DNA of 15,193 bases, taken from an uncultured Clostridia bacterium. Its GTDB lineage: Bacteria > Bacillota > Clostridia > TANB77 > CAG-508. The position numbers and the translations under genes are program-made. Below the pieces are notes generated by a model, which was given only the letters and a program-made list of their open reading frames with translations, did no database searches and had not been told where the DNA came from. The DNA lies in the NCBI GenBank assembly GCA_944386335.1, contig CALXAQ010000045.1, positions 1 through 15,193 on the forward strand. The letters run 5' to 3'. This document shows, one piece after another, positions 5,224 to 13,409 of the stretch; position 1 is the first letter of the stretch, and each line of letters begins with the position of its first letter.

Positions 5224-7836
5224 TTAATCGGATTGATCAAATCTTGTTAATCCGTTCTCTTCGATTATTTGACAGATTTTATCCACATAGCCAGGATCTG
5301 TAGCATAGCCTCCTCTTTTAATTATCGTAATTGCTCTTCGATAGTCTGTCTCTCCTACTACGCCCTCATATCTTGGAGCTTTTAATATCTCTGAATGATT
5401 TTTGATAGATTCCAGTGGTGTGTCATATACTCTAAATTCTGCTTTTACAGTTACTGTTTGTCCGTTTATTACTTCTTTTGTTGACATTGTAACAGTTGGT
5501 CCATCCCATCCTCCTCCTTTTTTTATTCCAAAATAATTATTATAGGTAGCAGATAATTGGCTTTTTCCCCAACCACTTTCTAGTAAAGCTTGTGCGACTG
5601 TAACAGATGCAAGTATTCCTGATTCTTTCATATCCTCTTGAGCATATTTTCCTAACAGTTCTATTAACTCTGATGTAGTTCCATCCCAAGTAAATTCTGG
5701 AATATAGTTGCTATCATCATTATCATCATTATCATCATTGTCATCATTGTCATCATCATCATCGTTGTCGTCATCATTTCCAAAGATAGACTCTAAAGTA
5801 ATAGATTTTATTGTATAAACCTCATTTGTTGGAAAAGTCATTAAATAACGTAAATGTTCTACTAAACCTTGCATTTTTACTACATATGCACTTTCATAAT
5901 CTTCATTTGCTATATAAGCTTGTTGTGCATCGTAACTATCTTCTACGTTATCTACTAACTTATCTTCTTCATCATAGCCACTCGTATTGGATTGCAACAT
6001 AGCATATAGCATCTCTAATCCACTTTCCAATTTATTTAGTGGCATTTCGTATCTTTCCATATTCGGTATCTTGTAAGCTACATTATATCCTTCTTCATCA
6101 AAAATGGCTTCTTGAGCACAATATTTTGCATTGTCCCATTGTGATTTATTATAACAATTATATGGGCATTCTCCTGTTTCATTTCGTAATAATCCTAAAA
6201 ATTGCTTTGATTTTTCTACAGATGTTATTATTGGCGGATTATAAATAGTGGTTAAATTTAAAACTTCCGTGGTTGTTCTTGTTTCTGTTGTAAAAGTATC
6301 TGTCCAATGTTTAGGTTCTGTATCTGTTGCAGGATGAAAGTTAGATAAAGTACTTCCTATACCACCTGGTTGTACCACAGGTCCTTCATCTTGTTTTGTT
6401 CCTATTACGCTTTTAGTATAAGTTGACTCTTCATAAAAACTCCATGTATCTGCATATTCTACTAGTAATCTTGGAGTCTGTGTTGTAATAGTAGTTATTG
6501 TCTTTGTTTTTTCTGTTCTCTGCCCAGTAACACTTGCGCTAGCAGTATCAGATGTTCCATAATTAATATAGTCTTTTACATCTTCCTCTACTTCTACTGT
6601 AGTTCTTTCAATAGTAGTATCATCTTGTATTGCTAAAATAATTTCTGTGTCTCTTGCCAGTAAAGCTACATGATATACAAATTCTGGATTTTGCGTAATT
6701 TCACATAAATTAATTAAGAACTCATATGGCATTGCAAATTTAGAAATATAATCCTTATATGGTAATCTAATTTCTTCTATCTCATAAAAGCTTTCATTAG
6801 AGGATTCTCCTACTTTTGTGCTTTGTACTACCTTTTTAGTTTCTGTAATTTTAGCTACCAACAATTCATCTGTTTCCTTATCCAAAGAAAATTTATATCG
6901 TATATCTTTATCGTCATTAGCAACCATCTCTTGAAAATCTTCTATATCTATATATTCCATTTGTCTATATTCTTTTTGTGTAACTTCTACCTCGGGATCT
7001 TCAAAATTTCCATTATTAAAATCACTTTCATCTAACGTTTGTTCTATTTTAGTTCTATATAAATAAACTCCTCCATCAACTTTATTAACATTTTCATGCC
7101 CATTTCCATCTGTTGCTATTACATTGGTTCCTCTTGTTTTGTGAAATTGTTGTGTAATAATATCTGCTCTTACAAATTCTGATATGTATTTTTCTATTAA
7201 TTCTTTATCATCTGGATCCGTCATTAGTTCTTCAAAATTCTTTCCCGTACTTTCATCTCCTAAAAGTCTTAAATCTGAAATAGATACCCCTTGATTTCCT
7301 AATTCTTTTATGTAATTTTCTACAATAGTATGTGTTCTTCTGTCTATTGGTATAATATTACCTTCCTCATCTGTTATAGTTCCATCGCCATTCCATTTTC
7401 CTGCTTCTTTTAATTCTTCTTCTGTTCCTAAGGTTTCGCCTGTTTCTGCATTAATGATATATTCTGTTCCTTTACTTAAATCTATCCAATAATCATTTGT
7501 TAACCATTGCCACATTTTCGTTAAGCTTGTACTTACTTTTGAACCTAATTCAACAAGAGTATCTTTGATAGCCACACCTATAGAAAATATGGATGTTGCT
7601 ACTAATACTATAATTAAAATAGGCACTAAAATTTGTAATAAAGCATGTATTATAATTTTTCTTCTAACCTTTTTGTTTTTTGCTAAATTTAAAGCACTTT
7701 TTGCAGCTCCCGCCCAATTACCAGCAGCTGCATTAGCCCCTAATTTTAATGCTTCTTTTCCTGTTTCCTTTACCTCTCCTATACTCATTTTATCTGTTCC
7801 TTGTTGCATTTGGTTTTTTTGATTATTATTTTCCAT
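5224..7836 (-). CDS. Membrane-anchored glucosaminidase (GH73), VirB1-like wall hydrolase of the T4SS
   Basis: An 870-residue protein built as follows. A cytoplasmic N-terminus (1-60) includes an Ala/Gly-rich segment and a basic stretch KNKKVRRK. One membrane helix (about 61-91) precedes a long extracytoplasmic region of unknown fold (about 95-680), rich in Thr and Glu, with a small Cys cluster (ECPYNC, then KYC). An Asp/Asn repeat linker (about 686-708) leads to a C-terminal glucosaminidase domain (about 718-865). That domain shows VAQALLESGWGKSQL with the likely catalytic Glu753, NNYFGIKKG, FRVYDTPLESIKNH and GGYATDPGYVDKI, all typical of LytD/FlgJ-type GH73 enzymes cutting GlcNAc-MurNAc bonds. 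The start is ATG 7836 after a GGTGGTGA site; upstream GTGs lie inside that site. In a T4SS operon it would open peptidoglycan for the channel. The hydrolase domain is clear; the middle region is not recognised. Confidence 0.9.
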   Translation of the reverse strand: MENNNQKNQMQQGTDKMSIGEVKETGKEALKLGANAAAGNWAGAAKSALNLAKNKKVRRKIIIHALLQILVPILIIVLVATSIFSIGVAIKDTLVELGSKVSTSLTKMWQWLTNDYWIDLSKGTEYIINAETGETLGTEEELKEAGKWNGDGTITDEEGNIIPIDRRTHTIVENYIKELGNQGVSISDLRLLGDESTGKNFEELMTDPDDKELIEKYISEFVRADIITQQFHKTRGTNVIATDGNGHENVNKVDGGVYLYRTKIEQTLDESDFNNGNFEDPEVEVTQKEYRQMEYIDIEDFQEMVANDDKDIRYKFSLDKETDELLVAKITETKKVVQSTKVGESSNESFYEIEEIRLPYKDYISKFAMPYEFLINLCEITQNPEFVYHVALLARDTEIILAIQDDTTIERTTVEVEEDVKDYINYGTSDTASASVTGQRTEKTKTITTITTQTPRLLVEYADTWSFYEESTYTKSVIGTKQDEGPVVQPGGIGSTLSNFHPATDTEPKHWTDTFTTETRTTTEVLNLTTIYNPPIITSVEKSKQFLGLLRNETGECPYNCYNKSQWDNAKYCAQEAIFDEEGYNVAYKIPNMERYEMPLNKLESGLEMLYAMLQSNTSGYDEEDKLVDNVEDSYDAQQAYIANEDYESAYVVKMQGLVEHLRYLMTFPTNEVYTIKSITLESIFGNDDDNDDDDDNDDNDDNDDNDDSNYIPEFTWDGTTSELIELLGKYAQEDMKESGILASVTVAQALLESGWGKSQLSATYNNYFGIKKGGGWDGPTVTMSTKEVINGQTVTVKAEFRVYDTPLESIKNHSEILKAPRYEGVVGETDYRRAITIIKRGGYATDPGYVDKICQIIEENGLTRFDQSD
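5712..5779 (-). repeat. In-frame GAT/AAT tandem repeat encoding an Asp/Asn linker
   Basis: The coding strand carries repeated 9-base units of the GATGATAAT/GATGATGAC type and encodes an almost pure Asp-Asn tract just before the glucosaminidase domain. All units are multiples of 3, so slippage would lengthen or shorten the linker without breaking the frame. Confidence 0.85.
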
Positions 7837-7850
7837 ATTCACCACCACTT

Positions 7851-8792
7851 CTATATGCTAACACTTATTCTATATCTTTGCTTCATTTCTTCTGGATTAT
7901 TTCTATAAGCTTCACTGTCAGGAACTATATCTGAAAACACAACTCCTCTTGTTTTTACATCTACACTATAAATCTTATTAAATTTAATACGATACGTTCT
8001 ATTAAAATGGGCTGGCACTTCATATAGATTACTTGCTATTTCATGAATAAGAGAATTATAAGAAACATTATTATCTCCTACAATATATACACTTTTAGAA
8101 TTACTTCTAGTATCTATTAATATAGGAGTATTTCTGTTATTTTCTACTTTAATTTCATAAATTTCATAGTCTTTATAAATTTCCTGTGCTATAACGCTTA
8201 TCTTGATATCATTGCTTTCTGTTTCTTTATTTATTGAATTTTTTTTAATAAAACTATTAATATTTAATTTTCCATTGTCTGATGTTTGATCTATCGTTAT
8301 ATAATCTTGAAAAGTCTTTTCATCTAGTTTCCCTGTTGCCAACATATTATTATGCAAGGTTAATCTATATGTATATTGATCATTTTCACTAAGAAAATTC
8401 TCTATGTTAGCAATTTTTTCGCTAGTAAATATTATATTATAATATCCATTTTCAAAATCTGCTTGAGTTTTAAATAAAGTTTCTTTACATTCTTTGGTTA
8501 ACATTGCATAAGCATTAGTAATGTCTTTGTTGTTACAGTAGTTTATAAATTGTTGTATTATTTCCACATTATTTTCCGTTTCTTCAGCTGTTATTGTAGC
8601 ACCACCTACAATAGATTCTGTAGGTAGGCTAGTATCATATGTATTAGTGTTACTGTTTTGTTTTTCCATTTCTCTTTGTTCTTTTGCCATTTGGTTTAAT
8701 ATTTGAATTATTATTATAAAGAAGACTATCGCAACAATAATTGTTATAATTTTCTTTCTATTTTGATTCCAATATCTAATTAAATTATGCAT
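7851..8792 (-). CDS. Membrane-anchored VirB8-like (NTF2-like) protein with an extra C-terminal beta domain
   Basis: A 313-residue protein. A basic N-terminus (WNQNRKK) precedes a membrane helix at about 14-33 and an Asn/Thr-rich linker. An NTF2-like region spans about 72-182 (IIQQFINYCNNKDITNAYAM, then CKETLFKTQADFENGYYNIIF). That pattern closely matches residues 194-235 of the last protein of the operon (NKFFEMLNMQDYASAYGVL). From about 195 to the end is a second, beta-rich region (IYEIKVENNRNTPILID, YRIKFNKIY) that resembles an Ig-like fold and that I cannot name. AGGAGGAC lies 7 nt before the ATG. It sits between the VirB6-like and glucosaminidase genes, where VirB8-type scaffold genes are commonly found. 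The homology is inferred from sequence pattern and position. Confidence 0.78.
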   Translation of the reverse strand: MHNLIRYWNQNRKKIITIIVAIVFFIIIIQILNQMAKEQREMEKQNSNTNTYDTSLPTESIVGGATITAEETENNVEIIQQFINYCNNKDITNAYAMLTKECKETLFKTQADFENGYYNIIFTSEKIANIENFLSENDQYTYRLTLHNNMLATGKLDEKTFQDYITIDQTSDNGKLNINSFIKKNSINKETESNDIKISVIAQEIYKDYEIYEIKVENNRNTPILIDTRSNSKSVYIVGDNNVSYNSLIHEIASNLYEVPAHFNRTYRIKFNKIYSVDVKTRGVVFSDIVPDSEAYRNNPEEMKQRYRISVSI

Positions 8793-8813
8793 TACAATAG
8801 TCCTCCTATTCTT

Positions 8814-11408
8814 CTATTTTTTTCCTTTTCCCTTTCCTTTGCCTTTTGCTTTATTTTTCACTTGTGTTCTATTTCCTCTTGATGGAAATGTTTGTGGTGT
8901 TGGATTAAGGTTGTTCCCTCTATTTACTGACCCATAACCTTGTTGTCTTCTTAAAATATCAATTTGTCTATCTGCCATTGCTTCTGCTTGTTGTTGTGTT
9001 AATCCTTTATTTGTATTTCTAAAATCATCTATCATTGCATTTCTTGTTTGCATAACATTCTTATCATCTACTTGGTAACCAGCTTTTTTTGCATACGCTG
9101 CTGCTCTCGCAGATTCTTCATTAGTATAATCAAATTGTTCTGCTCTTTGCAGTCTTGCAATCTCTTCTGGATTAGTAAATCCTTTATTTACATAGGCCGT
9201 CATTTTTTCCATCTGTGCTTGTACTTGTGCTGAACTTGGTCTCTGATTTTCTCCTAATTCTCCTTTTGCTCGTAATTGCTCTTGTGCTTGTTGTCTAGCA
9301 AACTCCCAATTAGCTTTATTGCTTTGGAAATCCTCTACTCTCTTTCTTCTTGCATACTCTTTTTCACCATAATATCCCTGTTGAAATCTTGTAACAGCAT
9401 TACCTGCTACTTTGTCTATTTGTCCTCCTAGTTTATTTCCAAATCCTGCACCAGCTGCTGCTCCTGCTAGCATACCTGTAACTCCATTTCCAGCTATAAT
9501 ACCTCCAACAAGACCTACTGTTCCTCCAACCAATGCTCCTGCTGCAGTTGTTGCCGCATGGTTTGCTAATTTTAAAGTCTTTTTTCCTGCTCCGATTGCT
9601 AATCCTAAAGCACCCATTGCTGGATTTTGTTTTAATTGCATTAATTTTCTATGCGTTCCTCTCTTAGGTGTAAATACTCTTCCTACTCCTCTTCCTATTT
9701 TCTTTCTCATATTTTCTTTATCTGTGGTTCTTATACTTCTTCCACTATTTTCTGTTGGGTTGTTAGGTTGAGGATTGTTTCCAGAACTTCCTTCTCCATT
9801 AGTTCCTGCATCCTGTGAATGAAAATTAGTTCCTGCATCTGTACTTCTGTTTGGATTATTTTGTTGACTTTCTGCTCCATTTCCTCCTTGCTCATTTCCA
9901 TCTAATCTTCTATTTGGTGGTACTTCTGGATTATTTTCTTCTGCATTTTGTCCTGCTTCACTTCTTTCTTGTCCTTCTCCTGCTTCTTCTGTAATCGAAT
10001 TTAGTTCTCCATTTCCAGAAATGCTAGGTGGTTTTTCTGCATTTTCTGTACTTCCTCCTCCGCTGTTGCCTTTTCCTCCTGAAATTTTACTACCTGCTTT
10101 ATTAAATAATTTTGACGCCACAGCTCCAGCAGCTGCTGCACCAGTAAGAGCTCCAACAGTTCCTGCTCCTGCTTTATTGAATCCAAATATATTTCTTAAT
10201 ATTTTTTCTGCTGGTATTAAAAATCCTATAGCTGCAATCATATATATAGGATTGGTTTGTACTAAATCAAAAGCCGAACTAACTAATACTGTATAAATTA
10301 TTAAGTGAAACGGTTGTAGCAATGCATTATACACATATTCTTTTAACCATGCATTAAAAGCTTGTGCTGAACCATCGCTTATTTTATCTATCGGATAAGT
10401 AAGTGCCACCAATGGTGCAATAATAGTTAAGAATGCCATCATCAATAACCTTTTTAAATACATCCAGGTAAATACACAGGTATATCCTACTAGAATAATA
10501 TATAAAATCAAATAACATAGCTTGTCACTTATATCAGCATATTGCGTTTTAAATCTTGCTTCTCCTAATAAATTTGTTTTAAACGTATTTGTTCCGCTAC
10601 CATCTACTACTGTAATTTGTATACTGTTTGCGCCACCACCTGATATCGCATAAGAAATAGATTCTACCATCGTTAAAACAAAGGACATAATATAATGTAA
10701 AAAGAATACTAGACAAAGTGCTACTAGCCAATCTGTAAACATTTGCTTGTATTTTGCTTTATCTCCTGCTGTACTAGAAAGTATCATTCTAATTCCAACA
10801 TATACTAGTACAGAAAGTAATCCAACAACTGCAAGATTTCTCAGAGCTACATACCATTGTGCTATTGTACTTTGCAATTTTCCTGCTGCACTATCTACAA
10901 TTTCATTTCCATCTTTATCTGTTGTTGTGCCAAATTCTGTCTCATTTGGGCTTATAAAATTAATATCTAGTCCTGATACTGTTCCTGCAAATATTTGCTC
11001 TGGACTGTATGTAGCAATAGGAATTTGGTATTTTTGTGTATTATTTAGCCAACCTTTATCAAATCCTCCGTCTTCTTTTGCATTATCCGGATAAACCGTT
11101 CCCCCATCTCTTACTGAATTACCTGTATTTTCTTCATATTCTGATTGATGTGCAAAATATTCATCGCTATTAACCATAAATGGGTTAGTGGACATTCTTG
11201 CTCCTGCTCCCCATTCTCCTGTCATTGCTCTTTGCAACAAATTAATAACTACATCTCCTAAAGTTGCTACTAAATCCACTATCGGTGCTACTAATACTCC
11301 TCCTATATCTGCTCTAGAATAGGTTGGTACTATAAAATTAAAAGATAAAACTATTAAAATACCTATTACTGTCTTTTGTAGAATGCCTTTTCTAGTAAAA
11401 ATTTTCAT
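8814..11408 (-). CDS. VirB6/TrbL-like polytopic membrane protein with a long soluble C-terminal tail
   Basis: An 864-residue protein. A signal-like helix covers 1-33. After a polar extracytoplasmic stretch comes a core of about six membrane helices (roughly 191-211, 223-248, 296-317, 322-339, 366-384, 386-400), containing APLVALTYPIDKISDG and AFNAWLKEYVYNALLQPFH. This is the pattern of VirB6/TrbL-family T4SS channel proteins in Gram-positive conjugation systems. About 460 further residues follow: a Gly/Ala-rich segment, a Gly/Asn/Glu linker (445-560, with DAGTN twice), a basic patch (567-590), a glycine-zipper stretch (624-665, GGTVGLVGGIIAG), a charged helical region (680-815), and a tail ending KGKGKGKGKK. 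GGGGAGG precedes the ATG. The gene is 18 nt after virB4. The core assignment is good; the tail is not recognised and is unusually long. Confidence 0.88.
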   Translation of the reverse strand: MKIFTRKGILQKTVIGILIVLSFNFIVPTYSRADIGGVLVAPIVDLVATLGDVVINLLQRAMTGEWGAGARMSTNPFMVNSDEYFAHQSEYEENTGNSVRDGGTVYPDNAKEDGGFDKGWLNNTQKYQIPIATYSPEQIFAGTVSGLDINFISPNETEFGTTTDKDGNEIVDSAAGKLQSTIAQWYVALRNLAVVGLLSVLVYVGIRMILSSTAGDKAKYKQMFTDWLVALCLVFFLHYIMSFVLTMVESISYAISGGGANSIQITVVDGSGTNTFKTNLLGEARFKTQYADISDKLCYLILYIILVGYTCVFTWMYLKRLLMMAFLTIIAPLVALTYPIDKISDGSAQAFNAWLKEYVYNALLQPFHLIIYTVLVSSAFDLVQTNPIYMIAAIGFLIPAEKILRNIFGFNKAGAGTVGALTGAAAAGAVASKLFNKAGSKISGGKGNSGGGSTENAEKPPSISGNGELNSITEEAGEGQERSEAGQNAEENNPEVPPNRRLDGNEQGGNGAESQQNNPNRSTDAGTNFHSQDAGTNGEGSSGNNPQPNNPTENSGRSIRTTDKENMRKKIGRGVGRVFTPKRGTHRKLMQLKQNPAMGALGLAIGAGKKTLKLANHAATTAAGALVGGTVGLVGGIIAGNGVTGMLAGAAAGAGFGNKLGGQIDKVAGNAVTRFQQGYYGEKEYARRKRVEDFQSNKANWEFARQQAQEQLRAKGELGENQRPSSAQVQAQMEKMTAYVNKGFTNPEEIARLQRAEQFDYTNEESARAAAYAKKAGYQVDDKNVMQTRNAMIDDFRNTNKGLTQQQAEAMADRQIDILRRQQGYGSVNRGNNLNPTPQTFPSRGNRTQVKNKAKGKGKGKGKK

Positions 11409-11426
11409 TTACTTTAAGTCCTCCCC

Positions 11427-13409
11427 TTAGTATTCATTCTGATTTTTATTTTTGTTCATTTGTACTAACTTGTTAATATTGGTCTCTACAAATTCAAATT
11501 CTTTTGCTGTTGGTGTAATTTGAATAATAGCTGAATCTGCTCCTACTTTTAAAAGTCCTTCTCCTTTTAAACAAGTTACTAGGAAACTAGCCTCTCCAGA
11601 ACTTAACTTAAATACTTCTTTTAAATATTGTATTTCTGATTTATCTTGTGCTAAAAATAATTTAGTATCTGATGAAGTAAGTACAGCTTGTGCCTCTGGC
11701 TTTTCATAGAAGTCTTGAAATCTTTGAGAAACTATTGCTAAGGACACATTTCTCTTTCTAGCACGACGTGCCATTTTATTTAAAAAGTCTACTGCTTCTG
11801 GATAAGGTAAAAGCATCCAAGCCTCATCTACAAGTACTCTTTTTTTGGAAGCTTTTGTTCTATCTTCACTATTTTTCTTAACATATTTCTCCCAAATCCA
11901 AGAAAGTAAAATTTGTTGTGCAAGTGGTCTTGCAAATCTTTCCTCTAATTGAGAAATATCTAAATTAATAAATAATGTTCCATCTAATAAATCAAAAGTA
12001 GATTGTCCATCAAAATATGCCATTTGTCCATCATACTCTCTTATGTATTGCTTCATAACTTTTAATAAATAACTATAGTGAAATTGATAATCCACATTTG
12101 TATTCGTTTGTGCTTTTCTTTGCAATCTCTTATACCACGAGCCAATAGTTGGCATTTCTTTTCTTTGTCTTCCTAATATACTTCCTGCTGTCATATTATT
12201 AGTAATAAATAGACTACTTGGATCATTATTAATTCCAAGAGCACTATATTCTTCTGCTACAGACTCTGCAATAATTTGTTTCGTAAGTTCGTTAACCTCT
12301 GTGCTCCTTGTACTACCTCTTGCCATTGTAAGAAGGGCCTGTGTAACATCTTCCACTTTGTTTTCCACATTGACAACGGATCTAGATTTTCCTGTAATTT
12401 CATCTCTTACTATTTCTGGCTCTATATCAAATAAGTTTATAATTGTTTTTGAAGTAGGGCTTAGTACTACATTAGTACCGCCTAAGCTTTCTGCCACAAT
12501 GCTATATTCTCCTTCTGCATCTAATGCTAAACTTTGTATCCCCATTAATACAGCAGATCTAGAAATTAAAGTCTTCATAGTAACTGATTTACCAGCACCA
12601 GACTTTGCAAAAATTACCATGTTGTAATTAGCAAGTGAAGAATGGAAATTATCAAATAGAATAGGTACTCCTGTTTGTTTATTAAATCCTAATGGTATTC
12701 CTGTTGGATGTCCTACCTCAGAAGTAGTAAAAGGAAATACCGTTCCCATAGATCTACGGTCAAAAGTATGTGTCTTTTTAATTTTGTCTTGCATTAATGG
12801 TACATTGCTCTGAAAAGCTTCTTCTTGCATTCCCCATGCACTTTTTACACCTACCAAAGATTTTGACATCTCTGATGCTAACAATTTTGTAAATCTATTT
12901 AAATCCTCTAGGCTATAGGCAAATAAAGTAGATATGATAGACGCTTCAAATAGTTTATTATAACCTGCTGCAATCTCATCTCTTAATTGCTCTGCTTCCC
13001 ACCTTTTTTGTCCTAGTGTACTTTCTCTGTTAATATTGCCTCTATCCGCCGCTACAATCCTTTCTGTTTCTAATTCATTAATGGTTCTATTTAACTCATT
13101 TTGTGATCTAGATTCTGCTATTGGTGTAATATATATAGATGTATTAATATCCCCAAATAAATACATATCTCTAAATAGTTCTGGGAATGTAGTCATTCTT
13201 GGAAGTGTTGAAACAAAGAAACTTCTTGCATATCTTGTTACATTAGAAATAATTTCTAAATGGTCAATATTACTTGCATCTACTCCTGAAGGAGCAATTA
13301 ATTCTTTTATCGTCTTCTTTTTTAGTATTTGATATTCATCCACTTGTGTATAATCATTCTGAAACTGTCTTTGGTTTTCTACCTCTTTTTGTTTTCTTTT
13401 CTTGAACAT
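11427..13409 (-). CDS. virB4: VirB4-family T4SS ATPase
   Basis: A 660-residue cytoplasmic ATPase of the VirB4/TraE/TrbE group, which powers assembly and substrate transfer at the inner face of the membrane. An N-terminal VirB4 domain covers about 30-260 (RSFFVSTLPRM, FGDINTSIYI). Walker A is AKSGAGKS at 268-275 with Lys274. Walker B is VLVDEAW at 525-531 with Asp528 and Glu529, followed by MARRARKRNVSLAIVSQRFQ (546-565), the conserved RecA-fold end of the family. LALDAEGEY is the usual VirB4 strand after Walker A. All catalytic residues are present and the length is near the family's usual range. AAGGAGGAAC lies about 11 nt before the ATG. The first 56 bases overlap the end of the upstream gene in another frame, which suggests translational coupling. 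Confidence 0.96.
   Translation of the reverse strand: MFKKRKQKEVENQRQFQNDYTQVDEYQILKKKTIKELIAPSGVDASNIDHLEIISNVTRYARSFFVSTLPRMTTFPELFRDMYLFGDINTSIYITPIAESRSQNELNRTINELETERIVAADRGNINRESTLGQKRWEAEQLRDEIAAGYNKLFEASIISTLFAYSLEDLNRFTKLLASEMSKSLVGVKSAWGMQEEAFQSNVPLMQDKIKKTHTFDRRSMGTVFPFTTSEVGHPTGIPLGFNKQTGVPILFDNFHSSLANYNMVIFAKSGAGKSVTMKTLISRSAVLMGIQSLALDAEGEYSIVAESLGGTNVVLSPTSKTIINLFDIEPEIVRDEITGKSRSVVNVENKVEDVTQALLTMARGSTRSTEVNELTKQIIAESVAEEYSALGINNDPSSLFITNNMTAGSILGRQRKEMPTIGSWYKRLQRKAQTNTNVDYQFHYSYLLKVMKQYIREYDGQMAYFDGQSTFDLLDGTLFINLDISQLEERFARPLAQQILLSWIWEKYVKKNSEDRTKASKKRVLVDEAWMLLPYPEAVDFLNKMARRARKRNVSLAIVSQRFQDFYEKPEAQAVLTSSDTKLFLAQDKSEIQYLKEVFKLSSGEASFLVTCLKGEGLLKVGADSAIIQITPTAKEFEFVETNINKLVQMNKNKNQNEY

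Noticed and set aside
5712..5779. CRISPR-like or regulatory tandem array
   Set aside because: Units are 9 bases with no spacers and are in frame within the hydrolase gene; they encode an Asp/Asn linker.
9412..9771. Plus-strand 119-codon frame rich in Pro and Ala
   Set aside because: It is the complement of the Gly/Ala-rich tail of the VirB6-like gene; the composition is explained by that coding strand.
10001..10186. Minus-strand 61-codon frame inside the VirB6-like gene
   Set aside because: It lies in another frame of a low-complexity Gly/Glu-rich segment and has no ribosome binding site.
13354..13409. Programmed frameshift joining the TraC-N-like gene and virB4 into one protein
   Set aside because: virB4 has its own AAGGAGGAAC site and ATG and a complete N-terminal domain; I see no slippery heptamer with a following structure in the overlap. 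An ordinary overlap is simpler.
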